NCBI GenBank assembly: GCA_020025305.1
Contig: JAHHSG010000017.1
Span: 1-52,399 of the forward strand
Length of the DNA: 52,399 nucleotides
Reading direction: 5' to 3'
Source of the DNA: Oscillospiraceae bacterium
Lineage (GTDB): Bacteria; Bacillota; Clostridia; Oscillospirales; Oscillospiraceae
Position numbers and translations under genes: made by a program
Part shown: positions 16,186 to 24,285 of the stretch, piece after piece
Position numbering within the stretch: position 1 is the first letter of the stretch
Layout of the letters: each line of letters opens with the position of its first letter
Notes under the pieces: model-generated
What the model was told of the DNA's origin: nothing
Databases searched by the model: none
Seen by the model: the letters and a program-made list of their open reading frames with translations, nothing else

Positions 16186-16964
16186 CACAGCTTCCTCCTT
16201 GTGGGGATGGCGGCAATAAGCCGCTGTGTATAGGGTGCCTGGGGATGGCGGAACACTTGATCCGTCTCTCCCGTCTCCACAATTCTGCCCTTTTCCATCA
16301 CCGCTACCCGGGTACAAAGCTTGCTCACCACGTGCAGGTTGTGAGAGATGAACAAAATGGACATATTGAGTTCTTGATTGAGGCGCTTCAAAAGCTGCAA
16401 AATCTGGGCTTGTATCGTCACATCCAGCGCCGTAGTAGGCTCGTCGGCCAGTAAGAGCTTCGGGCCGGGCAAAATGGCCGCAGCGATCATGACACGCTGC
16501 AGCATACCGCCGGAGAGTTCATGGGGGTATTTCCGATAGATTTCCTCCACATTGTCCAAATCCACGGATCGCATGGCCTGCAAGGCCAAATGCCGCCGCT
16601 CCGCACGGGACATCTTCTCATGGACAAGCAGGCATTCCTCCACCTGCGGCCCGATGCGCTTGACCGGATTCATAGCACTCATGGGCTCTTGAAATACCAC
16701 GCAGATATCCTTTCCCTGTCGCCGACGCAGCTCTTGTCCGCCGGTGTGCAGCAGATCCACGCCGTCCAGCAGAATTTGCCCCCGCACATTGGCACGGTCA
16801 TGCTCCAAGAGCCCTGCAATGGTCATGGCCGTCACCGACTTGCCGGAACCGGACTCGCCCACCAGACCTACGATTTCGCCATCCCCCACCGTCAGGTCAA
16901 TACCGCCAACCGCCTCATGGTCACTGGTATGAAATTGCACATGCAGATCCTTAATTTCCAACAT
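16185..16964 (-). CDS. Oligopeptide/dipeptide/nickel ABC transporter ATPase (OppD/DppD type)
   Basis: This is the first ATPase of the importer, 259 residues. It has Walker A GESGSGKSV near residue 35, Q-loop FQEPMSAMNPV, signature LSGGM, Walker B LLLADEPTTALDVT and switch His FISHN. The protein ends PQAPYTQRLIAAIPTRRKL, typical of the family and slightly short. The ATG at 16964 is preferred over an in-frame GTG upstream, because GAAGG lies immediately before it. It starts four bases after the permease stop codon and shares one base with the next ATPase gene. Confidence 0.92.
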   Translation of the reverse strand: MLEIKDLHVQFHTSDHEAVGGIDLTVGDGEIVGLVGESGSGKSVTAMTIAGLLEHDRANVRGQILLDGVDLLHTGGQELRRRQGKDICVVFQEPMSAMNPVKRIGPQVEECLLVHEKMSRAERRHLALQAMRSVDLDNVEEIYRKYPHELSGGMLQRVMIAAAILPGPKLLLADEPTTALDVTIQAQILQLLKRLNQELNMSILFISHNLHVVSKLCTRVAVMEKGRIVETGETDQVFRHPQAPYTQRLIAAIPTRRKL

Positions 16965-16968
16965 GCCT

Positions 16969-17793
16969 TCACCTTCTCTTTCGCCCACGACGCTGCTGCT
17001 GATTCAAAAGCCCCTCCCCCAAGAGGCTGAAGCCCAAAATCAGCAGTACGATCGTCAGCCCCGTACACAAAACATACCACGGAGCAGAACTCATATAGCT
17101 CTGTGACTCGGAGAGCATATAGCCTAAGGACACGTCCGGGGAGCGGACACCGATGCCCAGATAACTCATACTGGCCTCTGCCAGCACGGCGTTATTAAGC
17201 CCAATCACCAGCGTGGGCAGAATGACCGCACGGGTATTAGGCAGAATATGCATAAAAATAATGCGTGCGTTTCCGGCGCCCATGAGTTGGGCACTTTTTA
17301 CATAGTTCATATCCCGCTGACGGGCAAATTCACTGCGCACCACACGGACATACCCGGGGATAAAGGCGATGGAGAGTGCCAAAATCACGTTATACTTTCC
17401 AAATCCCAAAAGGGAGATAAAGACCAACGCCAGCAAAATGCTGGGGAAAGCGGTCAGCGCATCGTTGACACGCATCAGAATGTCGTCTACCACGCCGCCG
17501 AAATAGCCAGTCAGCGCCCCCACTGTCACACCTACGGCAGCCCCCACCGCCACAGTGCAAAGAGAAATAGAGTACGTGGTAAAAAGCCCCTTCATCACGC
17601 GGCTGAAAATATCTCGTCCGAAGTTATCTGTACCGAAAAGGTGGCGCCATGACGGAGCCTCATAGACCGCCTCGGCATTCATCACCGAGGGATCCCACGG
17701 TGTCCAAACACAGCCCGCCACTGCCAGCAGAGTGATGATGGCCGTGAGGATCATGCCGATTTCAAGATAGGCGTTATGGTTTTTTTTGCGCAT
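16969..17793 (-). CDS. Oligopeptide/dipeptide/nickel ABC transporter permease (OppC/DppC type)
   Basis: This is the inner-membrane channel subunit, 274 residues. The opening has one membrane helix and the periplasm-facing sequence HLFGTDNFGRDIFSRV, a hallmark of OppC/DppC proteins. Five more helices follow, with the ATPase-coupling EAA loop near residue 185 (EFARQRDMNYVKSAQLMGAG). The end is basic (QQQRRGRKRR). The ATG at 17793 has GGAGG nine bases upstream. It lies 11 bases after the B-type permease gene. Confidence 0.92.
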   Translation of the reverse strand: MRKKNHNAYLEIGMILTAIITLLAVAGCVWTPWDPSVMNAEAVYEAPSWRHLFGTDNFGRDIFSRVMKGLFTTYSISLCTVAVGAAVGVTVGALTGYFGGVVDDILMRVNDALTAFPSILLALVFISLLGFGKYNVILALSIAFIPGYVRVVRSEFARQRDMNYVKSAQLMGAGNARIIFMHILPNTRAVILPTLVIGLNNAVLAEASMSYLGIGVRSPDVSLGYMLSESQSYMSSAPWYVLCTGLTIVLLILGFSLLGEGLLNQQQRRGRKRR

Positions 17794-17804
17794 TTTGCCC
17801 CTCC

Positions 17805-18743
17805 TCACCGCAGGCGCAGCCGGGGATCCAGCCGCTGATTGATGAGATCTGCCACGAAGTTCACCAATACCACCCAAAAGGCCATCAATACAACGATGGC
17901 CTGTACCACCGGATAGTCCCGATTGGAGATGGAGCTGAGCAGCAGCCGCCCCAAGCCGGGAATGGCAAAGACCTGCTCCACCACCACACTGCCAGCCAAC
18001 GTATCGGCGATGGTCATCGCAAGAAACGCCACCGTCGGCACCACGGCATTACGAAGCACATGGCGATAAAGGGTCACGCGGCGGCTGTTGCCCCGGCTAT
18101 AAGAGGTGCGGACATAATCCTTGTGCATCTCCGCCAGGATGCCGCTGCGCAGCATTTTCAATGTCATGGCAATCCGGGGCAGGGCAATGGCTATGGCGGG
18201 ATACAGCAAGTAGCGCACACTCCCCCAAAAATCCTCCGCCGGGTTGATAAAGCTACCCGGTTCAAACCAGTGGAGCGAAATGCCGAACACGAAGGTAAGC
18301 AAAATGCCCACAAAAAAAGGGGGAATGGACATGGTGATCTGCCCCAGTACGTTGAAAAAGCGATCCATCCAGCCTCGCTTGTCAGCGCAGAGGATCCCCA
18401 GCGGCACAGAAACCACCGTAATCATTAAAAAAGAGAGCGCCGTCAGCAAGAGTGTAATGCCCAGCTTCCCGGAGAGCATCTCTGAGACCGGCATACTGTA
18501 GCTGTACGAGATGCCGAAATCCCCCTGCACAAAATGAATGATCCAGTCAAAGTAGCGCACAAAGAAGGGGCGGTTTAAGCCCAGTTCTTCCCGCAGTGCC
18601 TCCGCACGCTCCGGTGTCGCCTCACTGCCCAACAGGGTGTTGGTCGGGTCACCGGATATCACTTGAAAGGCCAGAAAGGCAAAAAAAGAGACAATCAGCA
18701 TCGTCAGCAGCATCATCCCTAATTTCTTCGCTGCATTCTTCAT
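17805..18743 (-). CDS. Oligopeptide/dipeptide/nickel ABC transporter permease (OppB/DppB type)
   Basis: This is the partner permease, 312 residues. It has the OppB/DppB N-terminal helix and the loop FVRYFDWIIHFVQGDFGISYSY, which matches the family pattern Y--W------GDLG-S. Five further helices follow, with the EAA loop MHKDYVRTSYSRGNSRR near residue 205, and the closing NFVADLINQRLDPRLRL. An AGAGG site precedes the ATG at 18743. It follows the binding-protein gene by 46 bases. Confidence 0.92.
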   Translation of the reverse strand: MKNAAKKLGMMLLTMLIVSFFAFLAFQVISGDPTNTLLGSEATPERAEALREELGLNRPFFVRYFDWIIHFVQGDFGISYSYSMPVSEMLSGKLGITLLLTALSFLMITVVSVPLGILCADKRGWMDRFFNVLGQITMSIPPFFVGILLTFVFGISLHWFEPGSFINPAEDFWGSVRYLLYPAIAIALPRIAMTLKMLRSGILAEMHKDYVRTSYSRGNSRRVTLYRHVLRNAVVPTVAFLAMTIADTLAGSVVVEQVFAIPGLGRLLLSSISNRDYPVVQAIVVLMAFWVVLVNFVADLINQRLDPRLRLR

Positions 18744-18789
18744 GCCGATCGCCTCTTTCTTTCCGGCCTCGCGCCGTTTTACTCTTTTC

Positions 18790-20328
18790 TTACTTGGTAT
18801 AGTGGACGGTAGCCAGATCCAGCACAAACGTAGGATAGAACTCCAGTCCTGTCAAATTCTGCCGCATAGCAACCAGATCGCACAAATCCTGAATGTACAG
18901 ATTGGCGGCATCCTCCGTCAGCAGTGTCTCCATCTCCTTGTAGAGGGCCGTCTGCTGGGTGTCGTCCTTAGCGCTGATGGCCTGTGCAAATAGTTCATCA
19001 TACTTAGGATTATTGTAGTTGATAAAGTTCTTTGCGTTATCGGAGGTAAAGCGTTCCAACACGGCCCGGGCCGTCATATTGTGAGCATCCAGCCCCACCA
19101 CAGTGGCTTGGAAGTTCCGACCCTTATAAGCCTCATCGTACCAGGTCTGCCACTCCACCTGCTGCACGGTCACATTGATCCCCACAGCACGCAGCTGTTC
19201 AGCCACCACCTCCGCAGTGTCCACATGGGGTTTGTTGTTGGAAGCCACCATGATGGTCATATCAAAGCCATTGGGATAGCCAGCCTCTGCCAACAGCTCC
19301 TTGGCCTTCTGGGGATCATACGGATAGTAGTCTGTCAACTCGGGCATAAAATACTTGCTGAAGGCGGGGTACATGCTGCTGCCCAGTGCCGTACCGTGTC
19401 CATCCGCCACAAAGTCCATGATGGCCTGACGATCGATGGCATAGCACAGAGCTTGCCGTACCTCCTTTTGATTAAAGGGCTCCACATCATTGTTAAGATA
19501 CACCGCCTGCACCAGATTCATGGTGCCCTCCAGAATTTGGAAGTCCTCCAGCTGGGCAGACTGGGCACTGGTCAGATGGGCACACAAATCCACACTGCCG
19601 CCCTTGAGCGCCATCACCAGTGCGGTGGAATCCTCATAAATCTGATAGGTTACCCGATCCAGCTTGGCACCCTCCCCCCAGTAATCGTCAAACTTCTCGA
19701 TGACGATGTTCTCCTGCGGAGAGCGGGAGACATACTTAAAAGGACCGGTACCCACCGGCTTGGCAGCCAAATCCTCCGCATCCGCCGGCACAATAGCCAC
19801 GGTCAGATAGCTGAGGAACTCCAGGTTGGGTTCATCAATGGTAATGACTACGGTCTTGTCGTCGGGAGCGGAAATCTCCTGAATAACAGAAAACGCCGGC
19901 ACCAGGGGCGTTCCCTCGGATGCGTCGGCGCAGCGGCGGATGGAATAAACCACATCTTCCGCGGTGACCAGCTCTCCGTTGTGGAACTTCACACCCTCTC
20001 GCAGGGGGAAGGTATACGTCCGACCATCCTCAGATACTTGGCAATCGGCCGCCACCGCGTAGATCAACTCTCCATCGGAATTGGGTTTGACCAATCCTTC
20101 ATAAACGTTGAACATAACCTCTCTGGTTCCTGCCGATGCACTTTTATGCGGGTCAAGACTGTCTTCCAGGTCCTGCGCAATGCCCACCACAATCTCGTTG
20201 GCGGCTTCACGCTTCTCGTAGCCATGATTTCCTTCGGCGTTCTGATTTTTGCTGCTGTCTCCACAACCGGCGAGTACAGCGCCCATCATAACCAACGCCA
20301 GGAAAAGAGCAGGGATTCTTCTTTTCAT
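18790..20328 (-). CDS. Extracellular solute-binding lipoprotein, family 5
   Basis: This 512-residue lipoprotein would capture substrate for the importer encoded downstream. The signal ends in lipobox LAGC with Cys22. The family-5 pattern follows: an opening IVVGIAQDLEDSLDPH, the LREGVKFHNGELVTAEDVVYS signature near residue 110, GTGPFKYV near 195, then VRQALCYAIDRQAI and DPQKAKELLAEAGYPNGF in the second lobe. Family 5 covers peptides, nickel and some sugars; the ligand is not readable here. It is the first gene of the five-gene operon, with promoter and GGAG site upstream. A hairpin, TTGCCGC/GCGGCAA, lies just before the ribosome binding site. Confidence 0.92.
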   Translation of the reverse strand: MKRRIPALFLALVMMGAVLAGCGDSSKNQNAEGNHGYEKREAANEIVVGIAQDLEDSLDPHKSASAGTREVMFNVYEGLVKPNSDGELIYAVAADCQVSEDGRTYTFPLREGVKFHNGELVTAEDVVYSIRRCADASEGTPLVPAFSVIQEISAPDDKTVVITIDEPNLEFLSYLTVAIVPADAEDLAAKPVGTGPFKYVSRSPQENIVIEKFDDYWGEGAKLDRVTYQIYEDSTALVMALKGGSVDLCAHLTSAQSAQLEDFQILEGTMNLVQAVYLNNDVEPFNQKEVRQALCYAIDRQAIMDFVADGHGTALGSSMYPAFSKYFMPELTDYYPYDPQKAKELLAEAGYPNGFDMTIMVASNNKPHVDTAEVVAEQLRAVGINVTVQQVEWQTWYDEAYKGRNFQATVVGLDAHNMTARAVLERFTSDNAKNFINYNNPKYDELFAQAISAKDDTQQTALYKEMETLLTEDAANLYIQDLCDLVAMRQNLTGLEFYPTFVLDLATVHYTK

Positions 20329-20420
20329 AGTCTTCTCCTTCTTTGCCGCCCTTTCAGCGGCAACATAGAAATATGGTGTTCTCTATTCAATTGTATTTGT
20401 GAAAGTTATCACGATATGAA

Positions 20421-20449
20421 ACTTTATCATATTTCGCCTGCTTTTGCAA
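20421..20449 (-). promoter_or_regulatory. Sigma-A-type promoter of the oligopeptide ABC operon
   Basis: On the minus strand TTGCAA (20449-20444), 17 bases, TAAAGT (20426-20421), giving a leader of about 90 nt before the binding-protein ATG. Confidence 0.65.
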
Positions 20450-20559
20450 GGCTTATTTCGTTTTTTCTTTGCTAAACGAATATTTTCTATGCTATTTCCG
20501 TTCTCCCATTGAGAAAAGAGAGGGATACACCTTCTGGTCAAATCTGAACCAAGATCGTC

Positions 20560-20960
20560 GGGATGCATTTCCTGCCGCCCGCGATGCAGACCTGTGGAGC
20601 CTCTTTCCGCAAGACATCCCTGTGGCACGCAGGCCTCATCATACGAGATTTTCCGATCACCATTCATGTCGCAAGCGCCATCGTATACATATGGGCCACG
20701 GCAAATCCTTGAAGAATAGTTGACCCAATGGGTATCCATCAAGTCCTCCTCGTTCTCCACATAGAACAGCAATCCGGCGGAGCACACGGGATGCAAAGAC
20801 ACGATATACGCTGCATAGTCTTTTTCACTTCTTCCCTGCTGCCCCACCTATTCTTCATCAAAACAAGGGGATTTCCGTCACATCTGGCAAGAATATTCCC
20901 CTCAATCTCAGAAACCCGATCAACTGTCACCTCGACCCACAGCCATGAACCAGAGAGCAC
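20560..20960 (-). pseudogene. Frameshifted remnant of a hypothetical protein with an EF-hand/dockerin-like loop
   Basis: Two minus-strand frames read as protein-like but join only by a shift near 20825. The first gives VEVTVDRVSEIEGNILARC. The second gives DYAAYIVSLHP and then the calcium-loop-like DMNGDRKISYDEA. Neither has a start with a ribosome binding site, and the second runs into unrelated sequence. I read this as a decayed gene, perhaps secreted. It fills most of the 540-base gap between the importer promoter and the ftsH terminator. A family cannot be named. Confidence 0.4.
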
Positions 20961-20991
20961 GTTTGCTCGTGCTCCCCCGACAAAGGCTAAG

Positions 20992-21051
20992 AAAAAACTG
21001 TACCCGCTTTGTTTTCATTGGATCATACAATCTAACAAAAGGGGTACAGTC
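20992..21051 (-). terminator. Rho-independent terminator of ftsH
   Basis: ACTGTACCC/GGGTACAGT encloses a second paired segment (CTTTTGTT/AACAAAG) and is followed by six T on the minus strand, about 90 bases beyond the ftsH stop codon. Confidence 0.8.
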
Positions 21052-21138
21052 TGTTTCCTGCAAGGACGTATTGTTCTCTTATTTGATTTTGCGGATCTGC
21101 TCATCCATGCGGACCATCCTTCTTGCCTTTATGATGGA

Positions 21139-23283
21139 TCAGTCCTGCGGTTTGTTGTCTGCCGACTCGTTGTCCACGGGAGTGTCTTCTTTCGAAGAAG
21201 CCGTGTCATCGGTTTCGTTTTCCGTGTCCGTGCTGTCGTCCGAGCCGTACTCAGGCATAGGGATTGGCTCAGAAACCATGGAGATATGCTTGGCCGGTGC
21301 CTCAATCACGTCAGGGACACTGGGGCGGAACAGCTTGGTTTCTTCCTCACGGGTAGCGCCGTAGTTATCCACCGTTTCCGGGTCGCGGCCCTCAATGATG
21401 GCCATCATTTCCTGCCCGGTAATGGTTTCCTTTTGCAGCAGGTACTGGGCAATCTTGTCCAGCATCTCCCGGTTCTCCTCCAAAATCTTCCGTGCATCCT
21501 GATGGCACTGGCGAATAATTTTGATGGTAGCACGGTCAGCAGCGGCATAGGTCTCCTGCGCACACGACATGGAGTAAGTACCGTCCAGATACTGGCCCTG
21601 TACCGTGCCCAAAGCCATCATATCAAACTCTTCGCACATACCAAAGCGGGCTACCAGATTGCGTGCCAGCTCGGTGGCGCGTTCAATGTCGTTGGCAGCA
21701 CCGGATGTCATCGTGTTGCACACTACTTCCTCACTGGAGCGGCCTGCCAGCAACGTGCGGATCTCCGTCAGAATATCCTCCTTGGACATAAGGAACTTCT
21801 CTTCTTCCGGCAGGTGAAGCGTGTAACCCAAAGCCCCCTGGGTATGGGGAACAATGGTGATCTTGGAAACAGGCTGGGCGTTCTTCTGCTTGGCAGCCAC
21901 CAGCGCATGTCCCACCTCATGGTAGGCGATGATGCGCTTTTCTTCCTCTGTCAGGACGGTGCCCTTCTTTTCGCTGCCTGCAATGACCACCTCGAAGGAA
22001 ACCAGCAGGTCATTTTGATTCACGGCTTGGCGGCCCTTGCGTACGGCGCGCAGAGCGGCCTCATTTACCAGATTGGCAAGGTCTGCACCCACGCATCCAG
22101 CAGTAGCCTGCGCAATCTTATTGAGATCCACATCCTCCGCCAAATGGATATTTCGGGTGTGTACCTGCAGCGTGGCCAGACGTCCGGCCAAGTTGGGACG
22201 ATCTACGGTGATGCGCCGGTCAAATCGGCCGGGACGCAGCAGCGCTTTATCCAGCACCTCAGGGCGGTTGGTGGCGGCCAGAACGATAATTCCCTTGGAG
22301 GGATCAAAGCCGTCCAACTCCGCCAGCAGCTGATTGAGCGTCTGCTCGTGCTCGTCGCTGCCGCCGCCGTAGCGGGCACTGCGGGATTTACCGATCGTAT
22401 CGATTTCATCAATAAAGATAATGCAGGGAGCTACCTTTGCGGCCTCCTTGAAGAGATCACGCACACGGCTGGCCCCTACGCCCACGAACATCTCCACGAA
22501 GTCCGAACCAGAGATAGAGAAGAAGGGAACGTTGGCCTCACCGGCCACAGCCTTGGCCAGCAGCGTTTTACCGGTACCGGGGGAACCAATCAGCAAAGCA
22601 CCCTTGGGCAGACGCGCACCGATGGCGGTATATTTACCGGGATTGTGCAGGAAGTCGATGATTTCCTCCAGCGATTCCTTTGCCTCGTCCTGACCGGCTA
22701 CATCTTTAAAGGTGACGCCGGTGGATTTTTCCATGTAGACTTTGGCATTGGCCTTACCCACATTGCCGATACCGCCGATGCCACCGCCGCTGCGGGACAT
22801 GAGGCGCATCAGCAGCATGAAGAAGCCCACCATCAGCACAGCCGGCAGCAGATAGGCCAGCATGAATTCCAGAATGGGCGACATCTTCGCCTGATAGGGG
22901 CGGGTATAGGTGATGGCCGGGTGCTCGTCCAACAGCGCCAAAAGGTTGGGATTGTAAATCTCGGCGGTGTAGAGTGTGACCTCCTTGCCTGCATAGGACT
23001 TGTCCTTATCCTCATCGTGATAGGTATAGTCATCTACGGGAGTAATGTAGATGGTATCGTCCTTAAAGACAATCTCCTTGACATTGTCCTCCTTGACCAT
23101 GGCGATAAACTGGCTGTACTCCACCTCATGGCTGGTGGTTTTATTGGCGGTATTGCTGGAGTAGGCTGAAATGTAGTTGAAAACCACCGTCAGTACCACA
23201 GCCCACATAATAAGCGTCAGTACGCCTCGAAAATTCTTTCCGTTTTTGTTATTTTTTGAATTTTTATTATTTTTTGGATCCAT
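21139..23283 (-). CDS. ftsH: ATP-dependent zinc metalloprotease FtsH
   Basis: FtsH is the membrane-anchored AAA+ protease that degrades misfolded membrane proteins and some regulators. The 714-residue protein has an Asn/Lys-rich cytosolic start (MDPKNNKNSKNNKNGKNF), two membrane helices flanking an extracytoplasmic domain of about 110 residues, Walker A GSPGTGKT, Walker B FIDEID, the second region of homology ending RPGRFDRR, and the zinc site HEVGH near residue 440. The C-terminal tail is acidic and Ser/Asp-rich. The ATG at 23283 is used because AGGAG lies eight bases before it; a longer reading has no such site. It has a consensus promoter and is divergent from the rlmB-type gene. Confidence 0.95.
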   Translation of the reverse strand: MDPKNNKNSKNNKNGKNFRGVLTLIMWAVVLTVVFNYISAYSSNTANKTTSHEVEYSQFIAMVKEDNVKEIVFKDDTIYITPVDDYTYHDEDKDKSYAGKEVTLYTAEIYNPNLLALLDEHPAITYTRPYQAKMSPILEFMLAYLLPAVLMVGFFMLLMRLMSRSGGGIGGIGNVGKANAKVYMEKSTGVTFKDVAGQDEAKESLEEIIDFLHNPGKYTAIGARLPKGALLIGSPGTGKTLLAKAVAGEANVPFFSISGSDFVEMFVGVGASRVRDLFKEAAKVAPCIIFIDEIDTIGKSRSARYGGGSDEHEQTLNQLLAELDGFDPSKGIIVLAATNRPEVLDKALLRPGRFDRRITVDRPNLAGRLATLQVHTRNIHLAEDVDLNKIAQATAGCVGADLANLVNEAALRAVRKGRQAVNQNDLLVSFEVVIAGSEKKGTVLTEEEKRIIAYHEVGHALVAAKQKNAQPVSKITIVPHTQGALGYTLHLPEEEKFLMSKEDILTEIRTLLAGRSSEEVVCNTMTSGAANDIERATELARNLVARFGMCEEFDMMALGTVQGQYLDGTYSMSCAQETYAAADRATIKIIRQCHQDARKILEENREMLDKIAQYLLQKETITGQEMMAIIEGRDPETVDNYGATREEETKLFRPSVPDVIEAPAKHISMVSEPIPMPEYGSDDSTDTENETDDTASSKEDTPVDNESADNKPQD

Positions 23284-23432
23284 ATGGGTCTCCTTCCGTA
23301 ACCGCAGAGAGCGGGAAAGATCGTAAAAGGCAGTATACCATAAATATGAATGACTCTCAAGCAGGGAATCCATGTTTCGTGTTAAATTTCTATGAATACT
23401 CTATTTCTATTCCCGCTGTTGTATGTTATACT

Positions 23433-23461
23433 AATATATCTAAAAATATTTCAACTGTCAA
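23433..23461 (-). promoter_or_regulatory. Sigma-A-type promoter of ftsH
   Basis: On the minus strand TTGACA (23461-23456), 17 bases, TATATT (23438-23433). The resulting leader is about 140 nt. Confidence 0.85.
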
Positions 23462-23485
23462 ATGGGCAGGATGCAGGAGAAAAGT

Positions 23486-24259
23486 ATGAGAGACAACGAT
23501 ACGAAAAAGCCGGTGCCGGAAGCGGAGAGCGACGGCATCATTGAGGGACGCAACGCTGTGATTGAGGCGCTGCGCTCCGGGACAGCCATTGATAAGATCT
23601 ACCTGGCCAAGGGCGAGACGGACAAGACGCTGGGGCATATCGCTTCCAAAGCTCGCGGGCAGGGCGTCGTCGTGGTGGAGGCTGATCGGCGCAAGTTGGA
23701 TAACATGAGCCGCACCCACGCCCATCAAGGCGTGATTGCCTTGGCAGCTCTGCGAGAATATGTGTCGGTGGAGTCCTTGCTGGAGGCGGCTGCCGCCAAG
23801 GGCGAGGCCCCTTTACTGGTCATCTGCGATGAAATCTCTGATCCCCATAATTTGGGGGCCATCATTCGTACCGCAGAGTGCGCCGGGGCCCACGGCGTAA
23901 TTATCCCCAAGCGCCGCAGCGCAGGGCTTACATCCATTGTAGCCAAAACTTCTGCAGGTGCCGTCAGCTATATGCCGGTGGCACGTGTGGCAAATATCCC
24001 CAGCCTTTTGAAGGATCTCAAAAAGCAGGGCGTATGGGTTTTCGGTACGGCAGCCGACGGACAGACCTCCCTCTATGAGGCGGATCTGAAGGGGCCTGCG
24101 GCCATTGTCATCGGCAGTGAGGGCAGCGGCATGAGCCGTCTTGTGGCGGATACCTGTGATTTTCTGGTAAGTATCCCCATGAAGGGGAAGATTTCTTCCC
24201 TGAATGCCTCAGCGGCGGCGGCTGTTTTGCTGTACGAGGCCGTACGTCAACGCAGCTAA
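23486..24259 (+). CDS. rlmB: TrmH family RNA 2'-O-methyltransferase (RlmB type)
   Basis: SpoU/TrmH enzymes methylate ribose 2'-OH of rRNA or tRNA; RlmB acts on 23S G2251. The 257-residue protein has an N-terminal substrate-binding domain opening IEGRNAVIEALRSG. The knotted catalytic domain carries motif 1 DPHNLGAIIRTAECAGAHGVI, motif 2 VIGSEGSGMSR and motif 3 IPMKGKISSLNASAAAAVLLYE. The ATG at 23486 has GGAG six bases upstream; two earlier in-frame ATGs lack a site. It lies 26 bases before the next gene, so the two may be co-transcribed. Confidence 0.9.
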   Translation: MRDNDTKKPVPEAESDGIIEGRNAVIEALRSGTAIDKIYLAKGETDKTLGHIASKARGQGVVVVEADRRKLDNMSRTHAHQGVIALAALREYVSVESLLEAAAAKGEAPLLVICDEISDPHNLGAIIRTAECAGAHGVIIPKRRSAGLTSIVAKTSAGAVSYMPVARVANIPSLLKDLKKQGVWVFGTAADGQTSLYEADLKGPAAIVIGSEGSGMSRLVADTCDFLVSIPMKGKISSLNASAAAAVLLYEAVRQRS

Positions 24260-24285
24260 GGTTTTTTTAGAAAGAGCGAGCAATC

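Noticed and set aside
20728..23169. Plus-strand open frame of 813 codons
   Set aside because: It is the reverse complement of ftsH, whose AAA+ and HEVGH motifs are clear.
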